DNA of 64,000 nucleotides from Selenomonas sp. (GTDB taxonomy: Bacteria > Bacillota > Negativicutes > Selenomonadales > Selenomonadaceae). A program made the translations under genes and the position numbers. Where the stretch lies: assembly GCA_022773585.1 (NCBI GenBank), contig JALEZZ010000057.1, positions 38,843 through 102,842 of the forward strand. The letters are read 5' to 3'. The notes beneath the pieces were generated by a model. That model ran no database searches and was not told the origin of the DNA. It was given only the letters and a program-made list of their open reading frames with translations. Of this stretch, positions 17,471 to 28,165 are shown piece after piece (within the stretch, counting starts at the first letter, position 1; the number at the start of each line of letters is the position of its first letter).

Positions 17471-19552
17471 GTGCCAAGAGAGTATTCCCTTGAAAAGACT
17501 CGCAATATCGGCATCATGGCACATATCGATGCCGGTAAGACGACGACCACCGAGCGTATCCTCTTCTACACGGGTGTCAACCACAAGATCGGCGAAGTCC
17601 ACGATGGCGCTGCCACGATGGATTGGATGGTTCAGGAGCAGGAGCGCGGCATCACGATCACGTCTGCTGCAACGACCTGCCACTGGAAAGACCATCGTAT
17701 CAACATCATCGATACGCCGGGCCATGTGGATTTCACGGTGGAAGTTGAGCGTTCCCTGCGCGTCCTCGATGGTGCTGTGGCCGTCCTGACGGCACGCGGC
17801 GGCGTCGAGCCTCAGACCGAGACGGTCTGGCGCCAGGCTGAAAAATACAATGTTCCGCGCATGGCGTATGTCAACAAGATGGACATCACCGGCGCAGATT
17901 TCTACAATGTCATCAAGATGATGAAGGAGCGCCTGCAGGCGAATGCCGTTGCCATCCAGCTCCCGATCGGTGCCGAAGATGACTTCAAGGGCATCATCGA
18001 CCTCATCAAGATGGAAGCCATCGTCTATGAGGACGACCTCGGCAAAGTCGAGGATGAGGTTGCCATCCCGGATGACATGAAAGACCTCGCGGAAGAGTAC
18101 CGCGAGAAACTGCTCGAGGCTTGCTCCGAGCAGGACGATGACTTCATGGAGAAGTACCTCGGCGGCGAAGACATCACCGAAGAGGACATCAAGAAGGTCA
18201 TCCGCAAGGCGACGGTTTCCTGCGACATGGTGCCGGTCACCTGCGGTACGTCCTACCGCAACAAGGGCGTCCAGCCGCTCCTCGATGCCATCGTCGACTT
18301 CATGCCGGCCCCGACGGACATCCCGCCGATCAAGGGCACGGATCCTGAGACGGGCGAGGAAGACCACCGTCCGTCGAGCGACGACGAGCCGTTCGCAGCT
18401 CTCGCGTTCAAGATCATGACGGATCCGTTCGTCGGCAAGCTCGCGTTCTTCCGCGTCTACTCCGGCACGCTCGATGCTGGTTCCTACGTCTACAACTCGA
18501 CGAAGGGCAAGAAAGAGCGTATCGGCCGTATCCTGCAGATGCATGCAAACCACCGCAAAGAGATCGAGAAGGTCTACAGCGGCGACATCGCTGCTGCTGT
18601 CGGCCTCAAGGATACGACGACGGGCGACACGCTTTGCGACGAAGAGCATCCGATCATCCTCGAGTCCATGGAGTTCCCAGATCCGGTCATCTCCGTTGCT
18701 GTTGAACCGGCGACGAAGAACGACCAGCAGAAGATGGGCGTTGCACTCCAGAAGCTCGCAGAAGAGGATCCGACGTTCCGCGTCCGCACGGACGAGGAAA
18801 CGGGCCAGACGATCATCTCCGGCATGGGCGAGCTCCATCTGCAGATCATCATCGACCGCATGCTCCGCGAGTTCCATGTGGACTGCAAAGTCGGTGAGCC
18901 GCAGGTTGCTTACCGCGAGACGATCCGCAAGGTCGTCGAGAAGGCGGAAGGCAAGTTCGTCCGCCAGTCCGGCGGTCATGGCCAGTACGGCCACTGCGTG
19001 CTCAAGCTCGAGCCGCAGGAGGCTGGTGCCGGCTTCACGTTCGAGAACGAAGTCGTCGGCGGTGCAATTCCGAAAGAATTCATCAAGCCGATCGAAGATG
19101 GTATCCGTCAGGCCATGGAGTCCGGCGTTGTCGCTGGCTACCCGATGGTCGACATCAAGGCGACGGTTTACGATGGTTCCTTCCACGAGGTCGACTCCTC
19201 GGAGGCAGCCTTCAAGGTGGCAGGTTCCATGGCATTCAAGAACGGCGCAGAAAAGGCAAATCCGGTTCTTCTCGAGCCGTATGTCAAGGTCGAAGTCACG
19301 GTTCCGGAGGAGTACATGGGCGACGTCATCGGCGACCTGAACTCCCGCCGCGGCCGCATCGAGGGCATGGAAGCACGCAATGGCGCACAGGTCATCAACG
19401 GCTTCGTCCCGCTCTCCGAGATGTTCGGTTACTCGACGGATCTGCGTTCCAAGACTCAGGGCCGAGGGAACTACAGCATGGAAGTTGCTTACTATGATGA
19501 AGTTCCTAAGAATATTGCCGATCAGATTGTTGCCAAGAACAAAGGCGAATAA
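17471..19552 (+). CDS. fusA: Translation elongation factor G
   Basis: A 693-residue EF-G, the GTPase that drives translocation. GTP motifs are seen as [10 protein letters not shown] (residues 17-26), DTPGHVDF and NKMD, with the switch I segment [13 protein letters not shown]. Domain IV and V sequences such as [15 protein letters not shown] are present and the length is normal. It starts with GTG 17471 after AAGGAGAGA. tuf follows 17 bases later. Confidence 0.98.
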   Translation: MPREYSLEKTRNIGIMAHIDAGKTTTTERILFYTGVNHKIGEVHDGAATMDWMVQEQERGITITSAATTCHWKDHRINIIDTPGHVDFTVEVERSLRVLDGAVAVLTARGGVEPQTETVWRQAEKYNVPRMAYVNKMDITGADFYNVIKMMKERLQANAVAIQLPIGAEDDFKGIIDLIKMEAIVYEDDLGKVEDEVAIPDDMKDLAEEYREKLLEACSEQDDDFMEKYLGGEDITEEDIKKVIRKATVSCDMVPVTCGTSYRNKGVQPLLDAIVDFMPAPTDIPPIKGTDPETGEEDHRPSSDDEPFAALAFKIMTDPFVGKLAFFRVYSGTLDAGSYVYNSTKGKKERIGRILQMHANHRKEIEKVYSGDIAAAVGLKDTTTGDTLCDEEHPIILESMEFPDPVISVAVEPATKNDQQKMGVALQKLAEEDPTFRVRTDEETGQTIISGMGELHLQIIIDRMLREFHVDCKVGEPQVAYRETIRKVVEKAEGKFVRQSGGHGQYGHCVLKLEPQEAGAGFTFENEVVGGAIPKEFIKPIEDGIRQAMESGVVAGYPMVDIKATVYDGSFHEVDSSEAAFKVAGSMAFKNGAEKANPVLLEPYVKVEVTVPEEYMGDVIGDLNSRRGRIEGMEARNGAQVINGFVPLSEMFGYSTDLRSKTQGRGNYSMEVAYYDEVPKNIADQIVAKNKGE

Positions 19553-19569
19553 GGGAGGAAACAACCACA

Positions 19570-20763
19570 ATGGCAAAAGAAAAGTTTGAGAGAACGAAAC
19601 CGCATGTCAACATCGGTACGATTGGTCACGTTGACCATGGCAAGACGACGCTGACGGCTGCGATCACGAAAGTTCTTTCCCAGACGGAAGGCTGCAAGGC
19701 TGCTTTCGAAGACTATGCCGACATCGACAAGGCTCCGGAAGAGCGCGAGCGCGGCATCACGATCAACACGGCTCATGTCGAGTATGAGACGAAGAAGCGT
19801 CATTACGCTCACGTTGACTGCCCGGGCCATGCTGACTATGTCAAGAACATGATCACGGGTGCTGCTCAGATGGACGGCGCTATCCTCGTCGTCTCCGCTG
19901 CTGACGGCCCGATGCCGCAGACGCGCGAGCACATCCTGCTTGCCCGCCAGGTCGGCGTGCCGGCAATCGTCGTCTTCCTCAACAAGGTTGACCAGGTTGA
20001 CGATCCCGAGCTTCTCGAGCTCGTCGAGATGGAAGTCCGCGAGCTCCTCTCGAGCTATGACTTCCCAGGCGATGACATCCCTGTCATCACGGGTTCCGCT
20101 CTCAAGGCCCTCGAAGGCGACGAAGAGCAGCAGAAGAAGATCCTCGAGCTCATGGACGCTGTCGATGAGTACATCCCGACGCCGACGCGCGACACGGACA
20201 AGCCGTTCCTGATGCCGGTCGAGGATGTCTTCACGATCACGGGCCGCGGCACGGTCGCTACGGGCCGTGTCGAGCGTGGCGAGCTGAAGATGAACGATAC
20301 GGTTGAGATCGTCGGTCTCCAGGATGAGCCGAAGCAGACGGTTGTCACGGGCATCGAGATGTTCCGCAAGATGCTCGACACGGCAGTCGCTGGCGACAAC
20401 ATCGGCGCACTGCTCCGCGGCATCGATCGCAAAGAGATCGAGCGTGGCCAGGTTCTCGCAAAGCCGGGCACGATTCATCCGCACACGACGTTCAAGGCTC
20501 AGGTCTACGTCCTCACGAAGGAAGAGGGCGGCCGTCATACGCCGTTCTTCTCCAACTATCGCCCGCAGTTCTACTTCCGCACGACGGACGTCACGGGTGT
20601 CATCAAGCTGCCGGAAGGCACGGAGATGGTCATGCCTGGCGATAACGTCGAGATGGACGTCGAGCTCATCACCCCGATCGCAATCGAGAAGGGCCTCCGC
20701 TTCGCTATCCGCGAGGGCGGCCACACGGTTGGCGCTGGTCGTGTCACGGAGATCGAAGGCTAA
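19570..20763 (+). CDS. tuf: Translation elongation factor Tu
   Basis: A 397-residue EF-Tu that delivers aminoacyl-tRNA to the ribosome. GTP motifs [17 protein letters not shown] and NKVDQV are intact, and domains 2 and 3 end in the usual [10 protein letters not shown]. It is the last gene of the str operon, with GGGAGGAAAC ahead of the ATG and a large hairpin behind the stop. No second tuf copy is in the window. Confidence 0.98.
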   Translation: MAKEKFERTKPHVNIGTIGHVDHGKTTLTAAITKVLSQTEGCKAAFEDYADIDKAPEERERGITINTAHVEYETKKRHYAHVDCPGHADYVKNMITGAAQMDGAILVVSAADGPMPQTREHILLARQVGVPAIVVFLNKVDQVDDPELLELVEMEVRELLSSYDFPGDDIPVITGSALKALEGDEEQQKKILELMDAVDEYIPTPTRDTDKPFLMPVEDVFTITGRGTVATGRVERGELKMNDTVEIVGLQDEPKQTVVTGIEMFRKMLDTAVAGDNIGALLRGIDRKEIERGQVLAKPGTIHPHTTFKAQVYVLTKEEGGRHTPFFSNYRPQFYFRTTDVTGVIKLPEGTEMVMPGDNVEMDVELITPIAIEKGLRFAIREGGHTVGAGRVTEIEG

Positions 20764-20774
20764 TCTATTCGAAT

Positions 20775-20835
20775 AAAAATATCCTTTCAGTAAGAGCGGC
20801 GCTCGCGTCGCTCTTATTTCAAGGGTATTTTTAGA
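20775..20835 (+). terminator. Two-part hairpin after tuf, probable str operon terminator
   Basis: A nested structure: outer arms AAAAATATCCTT (20775-20786) and AAGGGTATTTTT (20821-20832), inner 8-bp stem TAAGAGCG / CGCTCTTA (20791-20798 with 20809-20816). The outer arm ends in five T, followed by TAG, so it can terminate or attenuate transcription into the S10 operon. No good promoter is seen between it and rpsJ. Confidence 0.7.
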
Positions 20836-20856
20836 TAGATACCCCCCATGCGATGA

Positions 20857-20896
20857 CGCGGCAGATGGCTCGGCTGGGACCGAGGGAACTGCTGCG
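20857..20896 (+). promoter_or_regulatory. Candidate S10-operon leader hairpin
   Basis: Outer 8-bp stem CGCGGCAG / CTGCTGCG (20857-20864 with 20889-20896) and inner stem CTCGG / CCGAG around a 6-base loop form a bulged hairpin 47 bases before rpsJ. S10 leaders of other bacteria bind L4 or other r-proteins; homology to those was not established here. Confidence 0.45.
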
Positions 20897-20942
20897 GAGA
20901 AATGTTTGGACCAAGAGTCTGGACGATAAGGAGGAAATTTCA

Positions 20943-21254
20943 TTGTCTAAGAATCAGAAAATCAGAATCCGTTTGAAGGCTTATGATCACAAAGCCCTCG
21001 ACCAGAGTGCCGTGAAGATCGTGGACACGGCAAAGAAGACGGGCGCTATGGTGTCCGGTCCGATTCCTCTCCCGACGGAAAAGAACATCTATACGATCCT
21101 GCGTTCCCCGCATGTCAACAAAGACAGCCGTGAGCAGTTCGAGATGCGCACGCACAAGCGCCTCATCGACATCCTCCAGCCGACGAACAAGACGGTGGAT
21201 GCGCTCATGAGACTCGACCTGCCGGCAGGCGTGGACATCGAGATCAAGCTCTGA
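20943..21254 (+). CDS. rpsJ: 30S ribosomal protein S10
   Basis: A 103-residue S10 (NusE), which is both a 30S head protein and an antitermination partner of Nus[19 protein letters not shown] at the start and the central [20 protein letters not shown] are conserved. The start is TTG 20943, seven bases after AAGGAGG; the frame is open further upstream but there it runs through the leader hairpin. First gene of the S10-spc-alpha cluster. Confidence 0.97.
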   Translation: MSKNQKIRIRLKAYDHKALDQSAVKIVDTAKKTGAMVSGPIPLPTEKNIYTILRSPHVNKDSREQFEMRTHKRLIDILQPTNKTVDALMRLDLPAGVDIEIKL

Positions 21255-21273
21255 TCCTGAGGAGGTGGAACAC

Positions 21274-21930
21274 ATGTCGAAAGCAATTTTAGGTAGAAAA
21301 CTTGGTATGACCCAGATCTTCACGGAAGAGGGCAAAGTCGTCCCCGTCACGGTCGTCGAGTCCGGCAACAATGTCGTGCTCATGAACAAGACGGTCGAGA
21401 GCGATGGCTACAATGCTGTGCAGCTCGGCTTCGGCGAAGTGAAGGAAAAGAATGTCAATAAGCCGCTCAAGGGCCATTTCGCAAAAGCTGGCGTAGCGCC
21501 TGTGAAGTTCATCCGTGAAATGCGTCTGGCGGATCCTTCGGAATACAAAGTCGGTGACAGCATCGGCGTTGATATATTTGCTGCTGGAGAGCTTGTTGAT
21601 GTCGTCGGTACTTCCAAGGGCAAAGGTTTTGCTGGCGGTATCAAGCGCCACAACTTCGCTTGCGGCCCGATGGGCCATGGCTCCAAATCGCATCGCGAGC
21701 CGGGCTCCACGGGTGCCATGATCTCTGGTCCTGGCGGACGCGTCCTCAAGGGCAAGAAGCTGCCGGGCCGCATGGGTGGCGAGCGCGTCACGGTGCAGCA
21801 CCTCACGGTCGTCCGTGTCGATGCAGACCGCAACCTCATCCTCATCAAGGGTGCCATCCCGGGCCCGAAGAAGAGCTTCGTCGTGATCAAGGACACCGTC
21901 AAACCGGTGAAACCGGCGAAGAAAAACTAA
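21274..21930 (+). CDS. rplC: 50S ribosomal protein L3
   Basis: A 218-residue L3, an early assembly protein near the peptidyl-transferase centre. [20 protein letters not shown] at the N-terminus and the [13 protein letters not shown] and [11 protein letters not shown] segments are conserved. The ATG at 21274 is chosen; a GTG nine bases earlier lies in the GAGGAGGTGG ribosome site. Follows rpsJ by 19 bases. Confidence 0.97.
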   Translation: MSKAILGRKLGMTQIFTEEGKVVPVTVVESGNNVVLMNKTVESDGYNAVQLGFGEVKEKNVNKPLKGHFAKAGVAPVKFIREMRLADPSEYKVGDSIGVDIFAAGELVDVVGTSKGKGFAGGIKRHNFACGPMGHGSKSHREPGSTGAMISGPGGRVLKGKKLPGRMGGERVTVQHLTVVRVDADRNLILIKGAIPGPKKSFVVIKDTVKPVKPAKKN

Positions 21931-21954
21931 TCTGGAAGGAGGAACATCAACATT

Positions 21955-22578
21955 ATGGCTACAGTAGCAGTTTTTGATATCGCGAACAACAAAGTTGGCG
22001 ATCTCGATCTCAACGAGAACATCTTCGGCGTGGAGATGAACGCTGGCCTCCTGCATCAGGCAGTCCTCATGCAGCTCGCCTCCGAGCGTCTCGGCACGCA
22101 TGCAACGAAGACGCGCTCCTTCGTCCGTGGCGGCGGCCGCAAGCCCTGGAAGCAGAAGGGCACGGGCCGTGCTCGTTCCGGTTCGACGAGAAGCCCCTTG
22201 TGGGTCGGCGGCGGCACGGTCTTCGGACCGCATCCGCGCAAGTACGCTTTCTCGATGCCGCGCAAGCAGCGCCGCCTCGCGATCAAGTGCGCACTTTCTG
22301 ACAAAGTGAAGAGCGGCGACTTCATCGTCCTCGAGAGCCTCAACTTCGACGCTCCGAAGACGAAGCAGGTCACGAAGCTCCTCGGCGATTTCGGCGTAGA
22401 CAAGAAGACGCTCTTCATCACGGCTGATGAAGCAGAGAACGTCGAGAAGTCCGCGCGCAACATTCAGGGTGTGAAAGCCATCAACACGAATGGACTCAAC
22501 GTGTTCGACATTCTCAACTCGGACAAGCTGTTCATCACGAAGGATGCCATCACCCGTATCGAGGAGGTATTCGCATAA
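21955..22578 (+). CDS. rplD: 50S ribosomal protein L4
   Basis: A 207-residue L4. The extended loop that lines the exit tunnel is visible as [20 protein letters not shown] followed by [20 protein letters not shown]. In Enterobacteria L4 also represses the S10 operon; whether it does here is unknown. The stop overlaps the rplW start by one base (TAATG). Confidence 0.97.
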   Translation: MATVAVFDIANNKVGDLDLNENIFGVEMNAGLLHQAVLMQLASERLGTHATKTRSFVRGGGRKPWKQKGTGRARSGSTRSPLWVGGGTVFGPHPRKYAFSMPRKQRRLAIKCALSDKVKSGDFIVLESLNFDAPKTKQVTKLLGDFGVDKKTLFITADEAENVEKSARNIQGVKAINTNGLNVFDILNSDKLFITKDAITRIEEVFA

Positions 22579-22859
22579 TGGAAGCACGTGATATCCTGAT
22601 CCGTCCGCTCATCACCGAGCGCACGACGCAGCTCATGGCCGAAGGCAAATACGTCTTCGTCGTCGCAAAGGCTGCGAACAAGATCGAAATTGCCAAGGCC
22701 GTCGCTGAGGCTTTCAACGTGAAAGTCGACAAAGTCAACACGGTCAATGTCCTTGGCAAGACGAAACGCATGGGCCGCACCTCTGGCAAGCGCCCGGACT
22801 ATAAGAAAGCCATCGTGAAGCTCGCTGCTGGCGAAAGCATCGAGTTCTTCCAGGCTTAA
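22578..22859 (+). CDS. rplW: 50S ribosomal protein L23
   Basis: A 93-residue L23, located at the tunnel exit where it docks trigger factor and [23 protein letters not shown] at the N-terminus and [15 protein letters not shown] are typical. ATG overlaps the rplD stop by one base, with GAGGAGG just inside rplD as ribosome site. Confidence 0.97.
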   Translation: MEARDILIRPLITERTTQLMAEGKYVFVVAKAANKIEIAKAVAEAFNVKVDKVNTVNVLGKTKRMGRTSGKRPDYKKAIVKLAAGESIEFFQA

Positions 22860-22882
22860 TCTAAGAGAAGGAGGTAAAACAA

Positions 22883-23710
22883 GTGGCAGTAAAGAGTTTC
22901 AAGCCATATTCTGCAGGACGCCGTTTCATGACGGTCGCGTCCTTTGACGAAATCACGGCTGACAAGCCGGAAAAATCCCTGACGGAGCGCCTCATGAAGA
23001 AGGGCGGCCGCAACCAGCAGGGTCGTCTGACGGTCCGCCATCAGGGCGGCGGTCACAAGCGCCTCTATCGCGTAATCGACTTCAAGCGCAACAAGGACGG
23101 CATCCCGGCCCGCGTCGCAACGATTGAATATGATCCGAACCGCAGCGCCCGCATCGCACTCCTCAACTATGTGGACGGCGAGAAGCGCTACATCCTCGCA
23201 CCGAACGGCCTCAAGGTCGGCGACATGGTCGAGTCCGGCGAGCAGGCTGACATCAAGGTCGGCAACGCGCTCCCGCTCAAGAACATCCCGGTCGGCACGA
23301 TGGTGCACAATGTCGAGCTCAAGATCGGCAAGGGTGCACAGCTCGTCCGCAGTGCTGGTTCTTCCGCACAGCTCATGGCAAAAGAAGGCAACTACGCACT
23401 TCTCCGTCTCCCGTCCGGCGAGCTCCGCCGCGTGCACGTTAACTGCCGTGCGACGATCGGCGAGGTCGGCAACCTCGAGCATGAGAATATCACGCTCGGC
23501 AAGGCAGGCCGCAATCGCTGGCTCGGCGTCCGCCCGGAGAACCGCGGCGTCGCTATGAACCCGAACGACCATCCGCATGGCGGCGGCGAGGGCCGCTCTC
23601 CTGTCGGCCGCAAGCACCCGGTCACGAAGTGGGGCAAATGTGCTATGGGCGCAAAGACGCGCCGCAAGAAGGCATCCGACAAGTTCATCGTCAGAGGCCG
23701 CACGAAATAA
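22883..23710 (+). CDS. rplB: 50S ribosomal protein L2
   Basis: A 275-residue L2, needed for subunit association and peptidyl transfer. [15 protein letters not shown] opens the protein, [20 protein letters not shown] follows, and the highly conserved [19 protein letters not shown] with its essential His is intact. Start GTG 22883 after AAGGAGGTAAA. A 71-base gap with a hairpin separates it from rpsS. Confidence 0.97.
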   Translation: MAVKSFKPYSAGRRFMTVASFDEITADKPEKSLTERLMKKGGRNQQGRLTVRHQGGGHKRLYRVIDFKRNKDGIPARVATIEYDPNRSARIALLNYVDGEKRYILAPNGLKVGDMVESGEQADIKVGNALPLKNIPVGTMVHNVELKIGKGAQLVRSAGSSAQLMAKEGNYALLRLPSGELRRVHVNCRATIGEVGNLEHENITLGKAGRNRWLGVRPENRGVAMNPNDHPHGGGEGRSPVGRKHPVTKWGKCAMGAKTRRKKASDKFIVRGRTK

Positions 23711-23729
23711 TTTTTATGAGAGTCATCGA

Positions 23730-23762
23730 CAGGCAGCATGAACGGAAAACTATCGCTGCCTG
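23730..23762 (+). promoter_or_regulatory. Hairpin between rplB and rpsS
   Basis: An 8-bp perfect stem CAGGCAGC / GCTGCCTG with a 17-base loop ends just before the rpsS ribosome site. It has no T-run, so it is more likely an mRNA processing or regulatory element than a terminator. Function not known. Confidence 0.35.
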
Positions 23763-23781
23763 ACGGAAGGAGGAACAACAC

Positions 23782-24063
23782 TTGTCAAGATCGATCAAGA
23801 AGGGCCCTTTCGTTGAAGAGAGCCTCATGAAAAAGATCACGGCACTCAACGAAGCGAACGACAAGAAAGTCGTCAAGACCTGGTCCCGCAGCTCCACGAT
23901 TTTCCCGGACTTCGTCGGCCACACGATCGCCGTCCACGACGGCCGCAAGCATGTCCCCGTCTACATCACGGAAGACATGGTCGGCCACAAGCTCGGCGAG
24001 TTTGCCCCGACGCGCACGTTCAAGGGCCACGGCGGCGAAGAGCGCAAGACGGCGCTCAAGTAA
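23782..24063 (+). CDS. rpsS: 30S ribosomal protein S19
   Basis: A 93-residue S19, a head protein that contacts tRNA and forms a heterodimer with S13. [38 protein letters not shown] and [12 protein letters not shown] are conserved. Start TTG 23782 after GGAAGGAGGAAC. Confidence 0.97.
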   Translation: MSRSIKKGPFVEESLMKKITALNEANDKKVVKTWSRSSTIFPDFVGHTIAVHDGRKHVPVYITEDMVGHKLGEFAPTRTFKGHGGEERKTALK

Positions 24064-24084
24064 TTTTGCGAAAGGAGAATCTTT

Positions 24085-24420
24085 GTGGAAACAAAAGCAG
24101 TCGCTAAATACATTCGCATTGCTCCGCGCAAAGTTCGCATTGTCCTGGATCTCATCCGCGGCAAGAACGTGGCAGAAGCATTTGCAATCCTGAAGTTCAC
24201 GCCGAAAGCCGGCGCGGACGTCGTTGAAAAAGTCCTGCGTTCCGCTGTTGCGAACGCTGAAAATAACTTCGATATGGACGTTGACAAGCTCTTCGTCAAG
24301 ACGGCATTCGCCGATCAGGGCCCGACGCTCAAGCGCATCCATCCGCGTTCCCGTGGACAGGCGTTCAAGATCTTGAAGCGCACGTCCCATGTCACCATCG
24401 TCGTCGACGAGAAGAACTGA
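24085..24420 (+). CDS. rplV: 50S ribosomal protein L22
   Basis: A 111-residue L22, whose beta-hairpin lines the exit tunnel near the macrolide site. [20 protein letters not shown] at the N-terminus and the hairpin region [16 protein letters not shown] are seen. Start GTG 24085 with AAAGGAG upstream (a TTG two bases earlier is out of frame). The rpsC start follows after 16 bases. Confidence 0.97.
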   Translation: METKAVAKYIRIAPRKVRIVLDLIRGKNVAEAFAILKFTPKAGADVVEKVLRSAVANAENNFDMDVDKLFVKTAFADQGPTLKRIHPRSRGQAFKILKRTSHVTIVVDEKN

Positions 24421-24436
24421 GAAGGAGGGAAACGGT

Positions 24437-25105
24437 TTGGGTCAGAAAGTTAATCCGCATGGAATCCGCCTTGGCATCGTCAAGGACTGGGATGCCAAGT
24501 GGTTCGCAGACAAAGATTTCGCAGACAACCTGCATGAAGATATCAAGATCCGTGATTATCTGAAGAACAAGCTTCAGGCAGCCGGTGTTTCCAGAATTGA
24601 GACGGAGCGCAGCAAGAACCGCCTCAAGCTGACGATTCATACGGCAAAGCCGGGCATGGTCATCGGCCGCGGCGGCTCGGGCATCGAAGAGCTCCGCGAG
24701 GGCCTCAAAGGATACACGACGAAGCGTGTGGATATCAATATCCAGGAAATCAAGCAGCCGGACATGGATGCAACGCTCGTTGCAGAGAACATCGCCGGCC
24801 AGCTCGAGCGCCGCATCGCTTTCCGCCGTGCCATGAAGCAGGCCGTCGGCCGCACGATGCGCCTCGGTGCCAAGGGCATCAAGGTCGCGCTTGCCGGCCG
24901 TCTCGGCGGCGCCGAGATTGCCCGCAAGGAAGCTTACCGCGAGGGCAGCATTCCTCTGCACACGCTGCGTGCCGACATCGACTACGGCACGGCTGAGGCT
25001 CATACGACGTATGGCCGCATCGGCGTCAAAGTCTGGATCTTCAAGGGCGAAGTCCTTCCGGAAAAGAAGCAGCGCAAGGCTGCAGCTGAAGGGAGCGAAG
25101 CTTAA
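24437..25105 (+). CDS. rpsC: 30S ribosomal protein S3
   Basis: A 222-residue S3 at the mRNA entry tunnel. [17 protein letters not shown] is at the N-terminus, the KH-type motif [14 protein letters not shown] near residue 72, and the arginine-rich C-terminal domain with [15 protein letters not shown] and [19 protein letters not shown]. Start TTG 24437 after GAAGGAGGG; the frame is open back into rplV without a better ribosome site. Confidence 0.97.
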   Translation: MGQKVNPHGIRLGIVKDWDAKWFADKDFADNLHEDIKIRDYLKNKLQAAGVSRIETERSKNRLKLTIHTAKPGMVIGRGGSGIEELREGLKGYTTKRVDINIQEIKQPDMDATLVAENIAGQLERRIAFRRAMKQAVGRTMRLGAKGIKVALAGRLGGAEIARKEAYREGSIPLHTLRADIDYGTAEAHTTYGRIGVKVWIFKGEVLPEKKQRKAAAEGSEA

Positions 25106-25540
25106 ATGTTACTTCCAAAGAGAGTCAAATACCGCAAGCAGTTCCGCGGCCGCATGAAGGGCAAGGCACATCGCGGCAACACCGTGAGCCACGGCCAGTA
25201 CGGCCTCGTCGCTCTCGAGCCTGCTTGGATCACGAACCGCCAGATCGAGGCAGCTCGTATCGCCATGACGCGTTACATCAAGCGTGGCGGCCAGGTCTGG
25301 ATCAAGATCTTCCCGGACAAGCCGGTCACGGCAAAGCCGGCCGAGACCCGCATGGGTTCCGGCAAGGGCTCGCCGGAGTACTGGGTCTGCGTCGTGAAGC
25401 CGGGCCGCGTCCTCTTCGAGATGGACGGCGTCACGAAGGAGATCGCACAGGAAGCTATGCGCCTCGCCGGCCACAAGCTCCCAATCAAGACGAAGTTTGT
25501 AGAGAAGAATGCAGAGGGCGGTGAAGCAAATGAAGGCTAA
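25106..25540 (+). CDS. rplP: 50S ribosomal protein L16
   Basis: A 144-residue L16 near the A-site of the large subunit. [19 protein letters not shown] is the conserved opening, [19 protein letters not shown] and [13 protein letters not shown] follow, and KLPIKTKFV is near the end. The Arg of the GKGSPEYW segment is in the usual position. It starts immediately after the rpsC stop and overlaps rpmC by 11 bases. Confidence 0.97.
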   Translation: MLLPKRVKYRKQFRGRMKGKAHRGNTVSHGQYGLVALEPAWITNRQIEAARIAMTRYIKRGGQVWIKIFPDKPVTAKPAETRMGSGKGSPEYWVCVVKPGRVLFEMDGVTKEIAQEAMRLAGHKLPIKTKFVEKNAEGGEANEG

Positions 25541-25724
25541 GGAGATTCGCGAACTCAGCGCTGAGGAACTCAACCAGAAACTTGCTTCGCTCAAAGAGGA
25601 ATTGTTCAACCTCCGCTTCCAGCATGCCACGGGCCAGCTGGAGAACCCGACGCGTATCAAGGACGTGAAGAAGTCGATCGCCCGCATCAAGACGATCCAG
25701 CGCGAAGCCGAAATCAAGGCCTGA
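25530..25724 (+). CDS. rpmC: 50S ribosomal protein L29
   Basis: A 64-residue, two-helix L29. [20 protein letters not shown] and [20 protein letters not shown] are typical, ending in the [12 protein letters not shown] helix. It starts at ATG 25530 inside the end of rplP. A 204-base non-coding insert separates it from rpsQ, unusual for this normally compact operon. Confidence 0.96.
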   Translation: MKAKEIRELSAEELNQKLASLKEELFNLRFQHATGQLENPTRIKDVKKSIARIKTIQREAEIKA

Positions 25725-25758
25725 GGAAGCGATGATGAAAGACGGTAGTCCAGATTGG

Positions 25759-25851
25759 CACAGGTTTTCTGTTCCTATCTAGGAGACAAACCGCAGGCGT
25801 AGCAGAGCTACGTCGAGGATTTGTCGACGACGAGAGGACAGAAAAGATGTG
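25759..25851 (+). ncRNA. Candidate structured RNA/repeat element between rpmC and rpsQ
   Basis: Three nested stems can be read. The outer arm 25759-25776 pairs with 25835-25851 around the core TTTTCTGT / ACAGAAAA. The middle stem is GACAAA / TTTGTC (25785-25790 with 25820-25825). The inner 7-bp stem is GGCGTAG / CTACGTC (25796-25802 with 25808-25814, one G-U) with loop CAGAG. No gene is encoded in 25725-25928. It could be an interspersed repeat, an r-protein-responsive element or an mRNA processing site. No second copy was seen in the window. Confidence 0.5.
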
Positions 25852-25928
25852 ACAAGATGGGCTGGCGGATTTTATCAGTGCTTCCCTGAGCGCAGAAGAT
25901 TGATATGCAGAAGGAAGGAGGCTCTCGA

Positions 25929-26186
25929 ATGAGCGAAAGAAACGTACGCAAGACGAAGGTTGGCAAGGTTGTCAGCGACAAGATGGACAAGACGGTGGTT
26001 GTGGCTGTCGAGGAACTCGAGCAGCACAAGCTCTACAAGAAGGCCGTCAAGACCACGGTGAAATTCAAGGCTCACGACGAGAACAACGACGCGCATGTCG
26101 GCGACAAGGTTTCCATCATGGAGACGCGTCCGCTGTCGAAAGACAAGCGCTGGAGAGTTGTCGAAGTCATCGAGCGTGCGAAATAA
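25929..26186 (+). CDS. rpsQ: 30S ribosomal protein S17
   Basis: An 85-residue S17, an OB-fold primary binding protein of 16S r[23 protein letters not shown] and the C-terminal [20 protein letters not shown] are conserved. I chose the ATG at 25929 (MSERN), preceded by AAGGAAGGAGG; the frame opens 24 bases earlier without a better site. Confidence 0.97.
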   Translation: MSERNVRKTKVGKVVSDKMDKTVVVAVEELEQHKLYKKAVKTTVKFKAHDENNDAHVGDKVSIMETRPLSKDKRWRVVEVIERAK

Positions 26187-26217
26187 TCTGAGAAACTTGC
26201 AAAGGAGGGTATAACAA

Positions 26218-26586
26218 TTGATCCAGCAGCAAACGATCCTGCAGGTCGGTGACAACACCGGCGCGAAGGAAATCATGTGCGTCCGCGTGCTCGGCGGCTC
26301 CTACCGCAAGTATGCGAACATCGGCGACATCATCGTCGCAGCCGTCAAGTCCGCACAGCCGGGCGGCACGGTCAAGAAGGGCGACGTCGTCAAGGCCGTC
26401 GTCGTTCGCAGCGTCAAGGGCCTGCGCCGCGCAGACGGTTCCTACATCCGTTTCGACGAGAACGCAGCCGTCCTCATCAAGGACGACAAGACCCCGCGTG
26501 GAACCCGTATTTTTGGACCGGTGGCGAGAGAGCTCCGCGATAAGGACTTCATGAAGATCGTCTCCCTGGCTCCTGAAGTTCTCTGA
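26218..26586 (+). CDS. rplN: 50S ribosomal protein L14
   Basis: A 122-residue L14 at the subunit interface. [20 protein letters not shown] is the standard opening and [20 protein letters not shown] the standard ending. Start TTG 26218, with AAAGGAGGG upstream. Confidence 0.97.
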   Translation: MIQQQTILQVGDNTGAKEIMCVRVLGGSYRKYANIGDIIVAAVKSAQPGGTVKKGDVVKAVVVRSVKGLRRADGSYIRFDENAAVLIKDDKTPRGTRIFGPVARELRDKDFMKIVSLAPEVL

Positions 26587-26602
26587 TTTAGGAGGTGCTA
26601 TT

Positions 26603-26935
26603 TTGTCACTCGCAAAACTGAACGTGAAGAAGGGCGACACGGTCGTCGTCCTCTCCGGCAAGGATAAAGGCAAGCAGGGCAAGGTCATCGAGGCCCTGCC
26701 GAAGAAAGGCAAAGTCGTCGTCGAAGGCGTCAACAAAGTCAAGCGCCACACGAAGCCGAACGTCAAGGCTCCGCAGGGCGGCATCCTCGTGAAGGAAGCT
26801 CCGATGCACGCATGCAAGGTCATGCTCGTCTGCCCGGCCTGCTCCAAGGCAACGCGCGTCGCGCACAAGGAAGTCAATGGCAAGAACGTCCGCGTCTGCA
26901 AGAAGTGCGGCGAAGTCATCGACCAGACGAAATAA
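26603..26935 (+). CDS. rplX: 50S ribosomal protein L24
   Basis: A 110-residue L24, an assembly initiator with a KOW domain: [20 protein letters not shown] near residue 9, then [20 protein letters not shown]. The C-terminal half carries two Cys pairs (CPAC and CKKC), a zinc-ribbon-like extension seen in several Firmicute L24 proteins. Start TTG 26603 after AGGAGGTGC. Confidence 0.97.
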   Translation: MSLAKLNVKKGDTVVVLSGKDKGKQGKVIEALPKKGKVVVEGVNKVKRHTKPNVKAPQGGILVKEAPMHACKVMLVCPACSKATRVAHKEVNGKNVRVCKKCGEVIDQTK

Positions 26936-26956
26936 TCGAAGGAAGGAGGAGAATCA

Positions 26957-27496
26957 GTGGATAGATTACAGGAAAAATACCAGAAGGAAGTTGTTCCCGC
27001 ACTGACGGAGAAGTTCGGCTACAAGAACGTCATGCAGCTTCCGAAGATCGAGAAGATCATCATCAACATGGGCGTCGGCGAAGCTGTCGGCAACCCGAAG
27101 GCTCTTGACAGCGCCGTTTCCGACCTCACGATCATCTCCGGCCAGAAGCCGCTCCTGACGCGTGCGAAGAAATCCCTCGCTGCCTGGAAGCTCCGCGAAG
27201 GCATGCCGATCGGCTGCAAGGTCACGCTGCGCGGCGTCCGCATGTACCAGTTCCTCGACAAGTTCATGAACGTCGCCCTCCCGCGCGTCCGTGACTTCCG
27301 TGGTGTTTCGGACAAGGCTTTCGATGGCCGCGGCAACTATGCCGTCGGTCTCAAAGAGCAGCTCATCTTCCCGGAGATCGAGTATGACAAGATCGACAAG
27401 ATTCGTGGCATGAACATCGTCATTGTCACGACGGCAAAAACCGATGAGGAAGCTCGCGAGCTCCTGAAGCTCATGGGCATGCCGTTCAAAGCATAA
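26957..27496 (+). CDS. rplE: 50S ribosomal protein L5
   Basis: A 179-residue L5, which binds 5S rRNA and contacts the P-site t[39 protein letters not shown] and the ending [17 protein letters not shown] are conserved. Start GTG 26957 after AAGGAGGAG. Confidence 0.97.
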   Translation: MDRLQEKYQKEVVPALTEKFGYKNVMQLPKIEKIIINMGVGEAVGNPKALDSAVSDLTIISGQKPLLTRAKKSLAAWKLREGMPIGCKVTLRGVRMYQFLDKFMNVALPRVRDFRGVSDKAFDGRGNYAVGLKEQLIFPEIEYDKIDKIRGMNIVIVTTAKTDEEARELLKLMGMPFKA

Positions 27497-27520
27497 ATCA
27501 GCAGATAGGAGGAACTACTT

Positions 27521-27706
27521 TTGGCTAAGAAGTCTATGGTTGAAAAGTGGAAGAAACCCGCAAAGTTCTCCACGCGTGAGTACAACCGCTGCAAGATCTG
27601 CGGCCGTCCGCATGGCTACATGCGCAAGTTCCAGATGTGCCGTATCTGCTTCCGCGAGCAGAGCTACAAGGGCGCCATCCCGGGCGTCACGAAGGCCAGC
27701 TGGTAA
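27521..27706 (+). CDS. rpsN: 30S ribosomal protein S14, zinc-binding type
   Basis: A 61-residue short S14. The four zinc cysteines are present in [20 protein letters not shown], so it is the zinc-dependent (type Z) form; no zinc-free paralogue lies in the window. Start TTG 27521 after AGGAGGAAC. The ending PGVTKASW is the family norm. Confidence 0.97.
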   Translation: MAKKSMVEKWKKPAKFSTREYNRCKICGRPHGYMRKFQMCRICFREQSYKGAIPGVTKASW

Positions 27707-27738
27707 TTGTTTATTGATTGAAAGGAGGATATCGATTC

Positions 27739-28137
27739 ATGGTAATGACTGATCCTATTGCAGATATGTTGACGCGTTTGCGCAATGCAAACTCTGTGTT
27801 CCACGAAAAGGTTGAAATCCCGGCTTCGAAGATCAAGAACGCAATCGCCGAAGTTCTCAAAGAAGAGGGTTTCATCAATGACTACACCTTCGCTGAGGAT
27901 GGCAAGCAGGGCGTCCTCACGGTCTCGCTGAAATACGGCCCGAACCGCGAGAAGGTTATTTCCGGCATCAAGCGCATCTCGAAGCCTGGCCTCCGCCAGT
28001 ATGCGAAACATGATGAGCTCCCGCGCGTGCTCGGCGGCCTCGGCATCGCCATCATTTCCACGTCGAAGGGCATCATGAGCGACAAGCAGGCTCGCAAAGC
28101 CGGTCTCGGCGGCGAAGTCATCGCTTACGTTTGGTAA
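27739..28137 (+). CDS. rpsH: 30S ribosomal protein S8
   Basis: A 132-residue S8, a key binder of the central domain of 16S rRNA and, in E. coli, the repressor of the spc operon. [16 protein letters not shown] opens the protein and [20 protein letters not shown] ends it. ATG 27739 is chosen, 11 bases after AAAGGAGG. Confidence 0.97.
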   Translation: MVMTDPIADMLTRLRNANSVFHEKVEIPASKIKNAIAEVLKEEGFINDYTFAEDGKQGVLTVSLKYGPNREKVISGIKRISKPGLRQYAKHDELPRVLGGLGIAIISTSKGIMSDKQARKAGLGGEVIAYVW

Positions 28138-28165
28138 TTCGGAACAGTAGTCAGGAGGTGTACAG

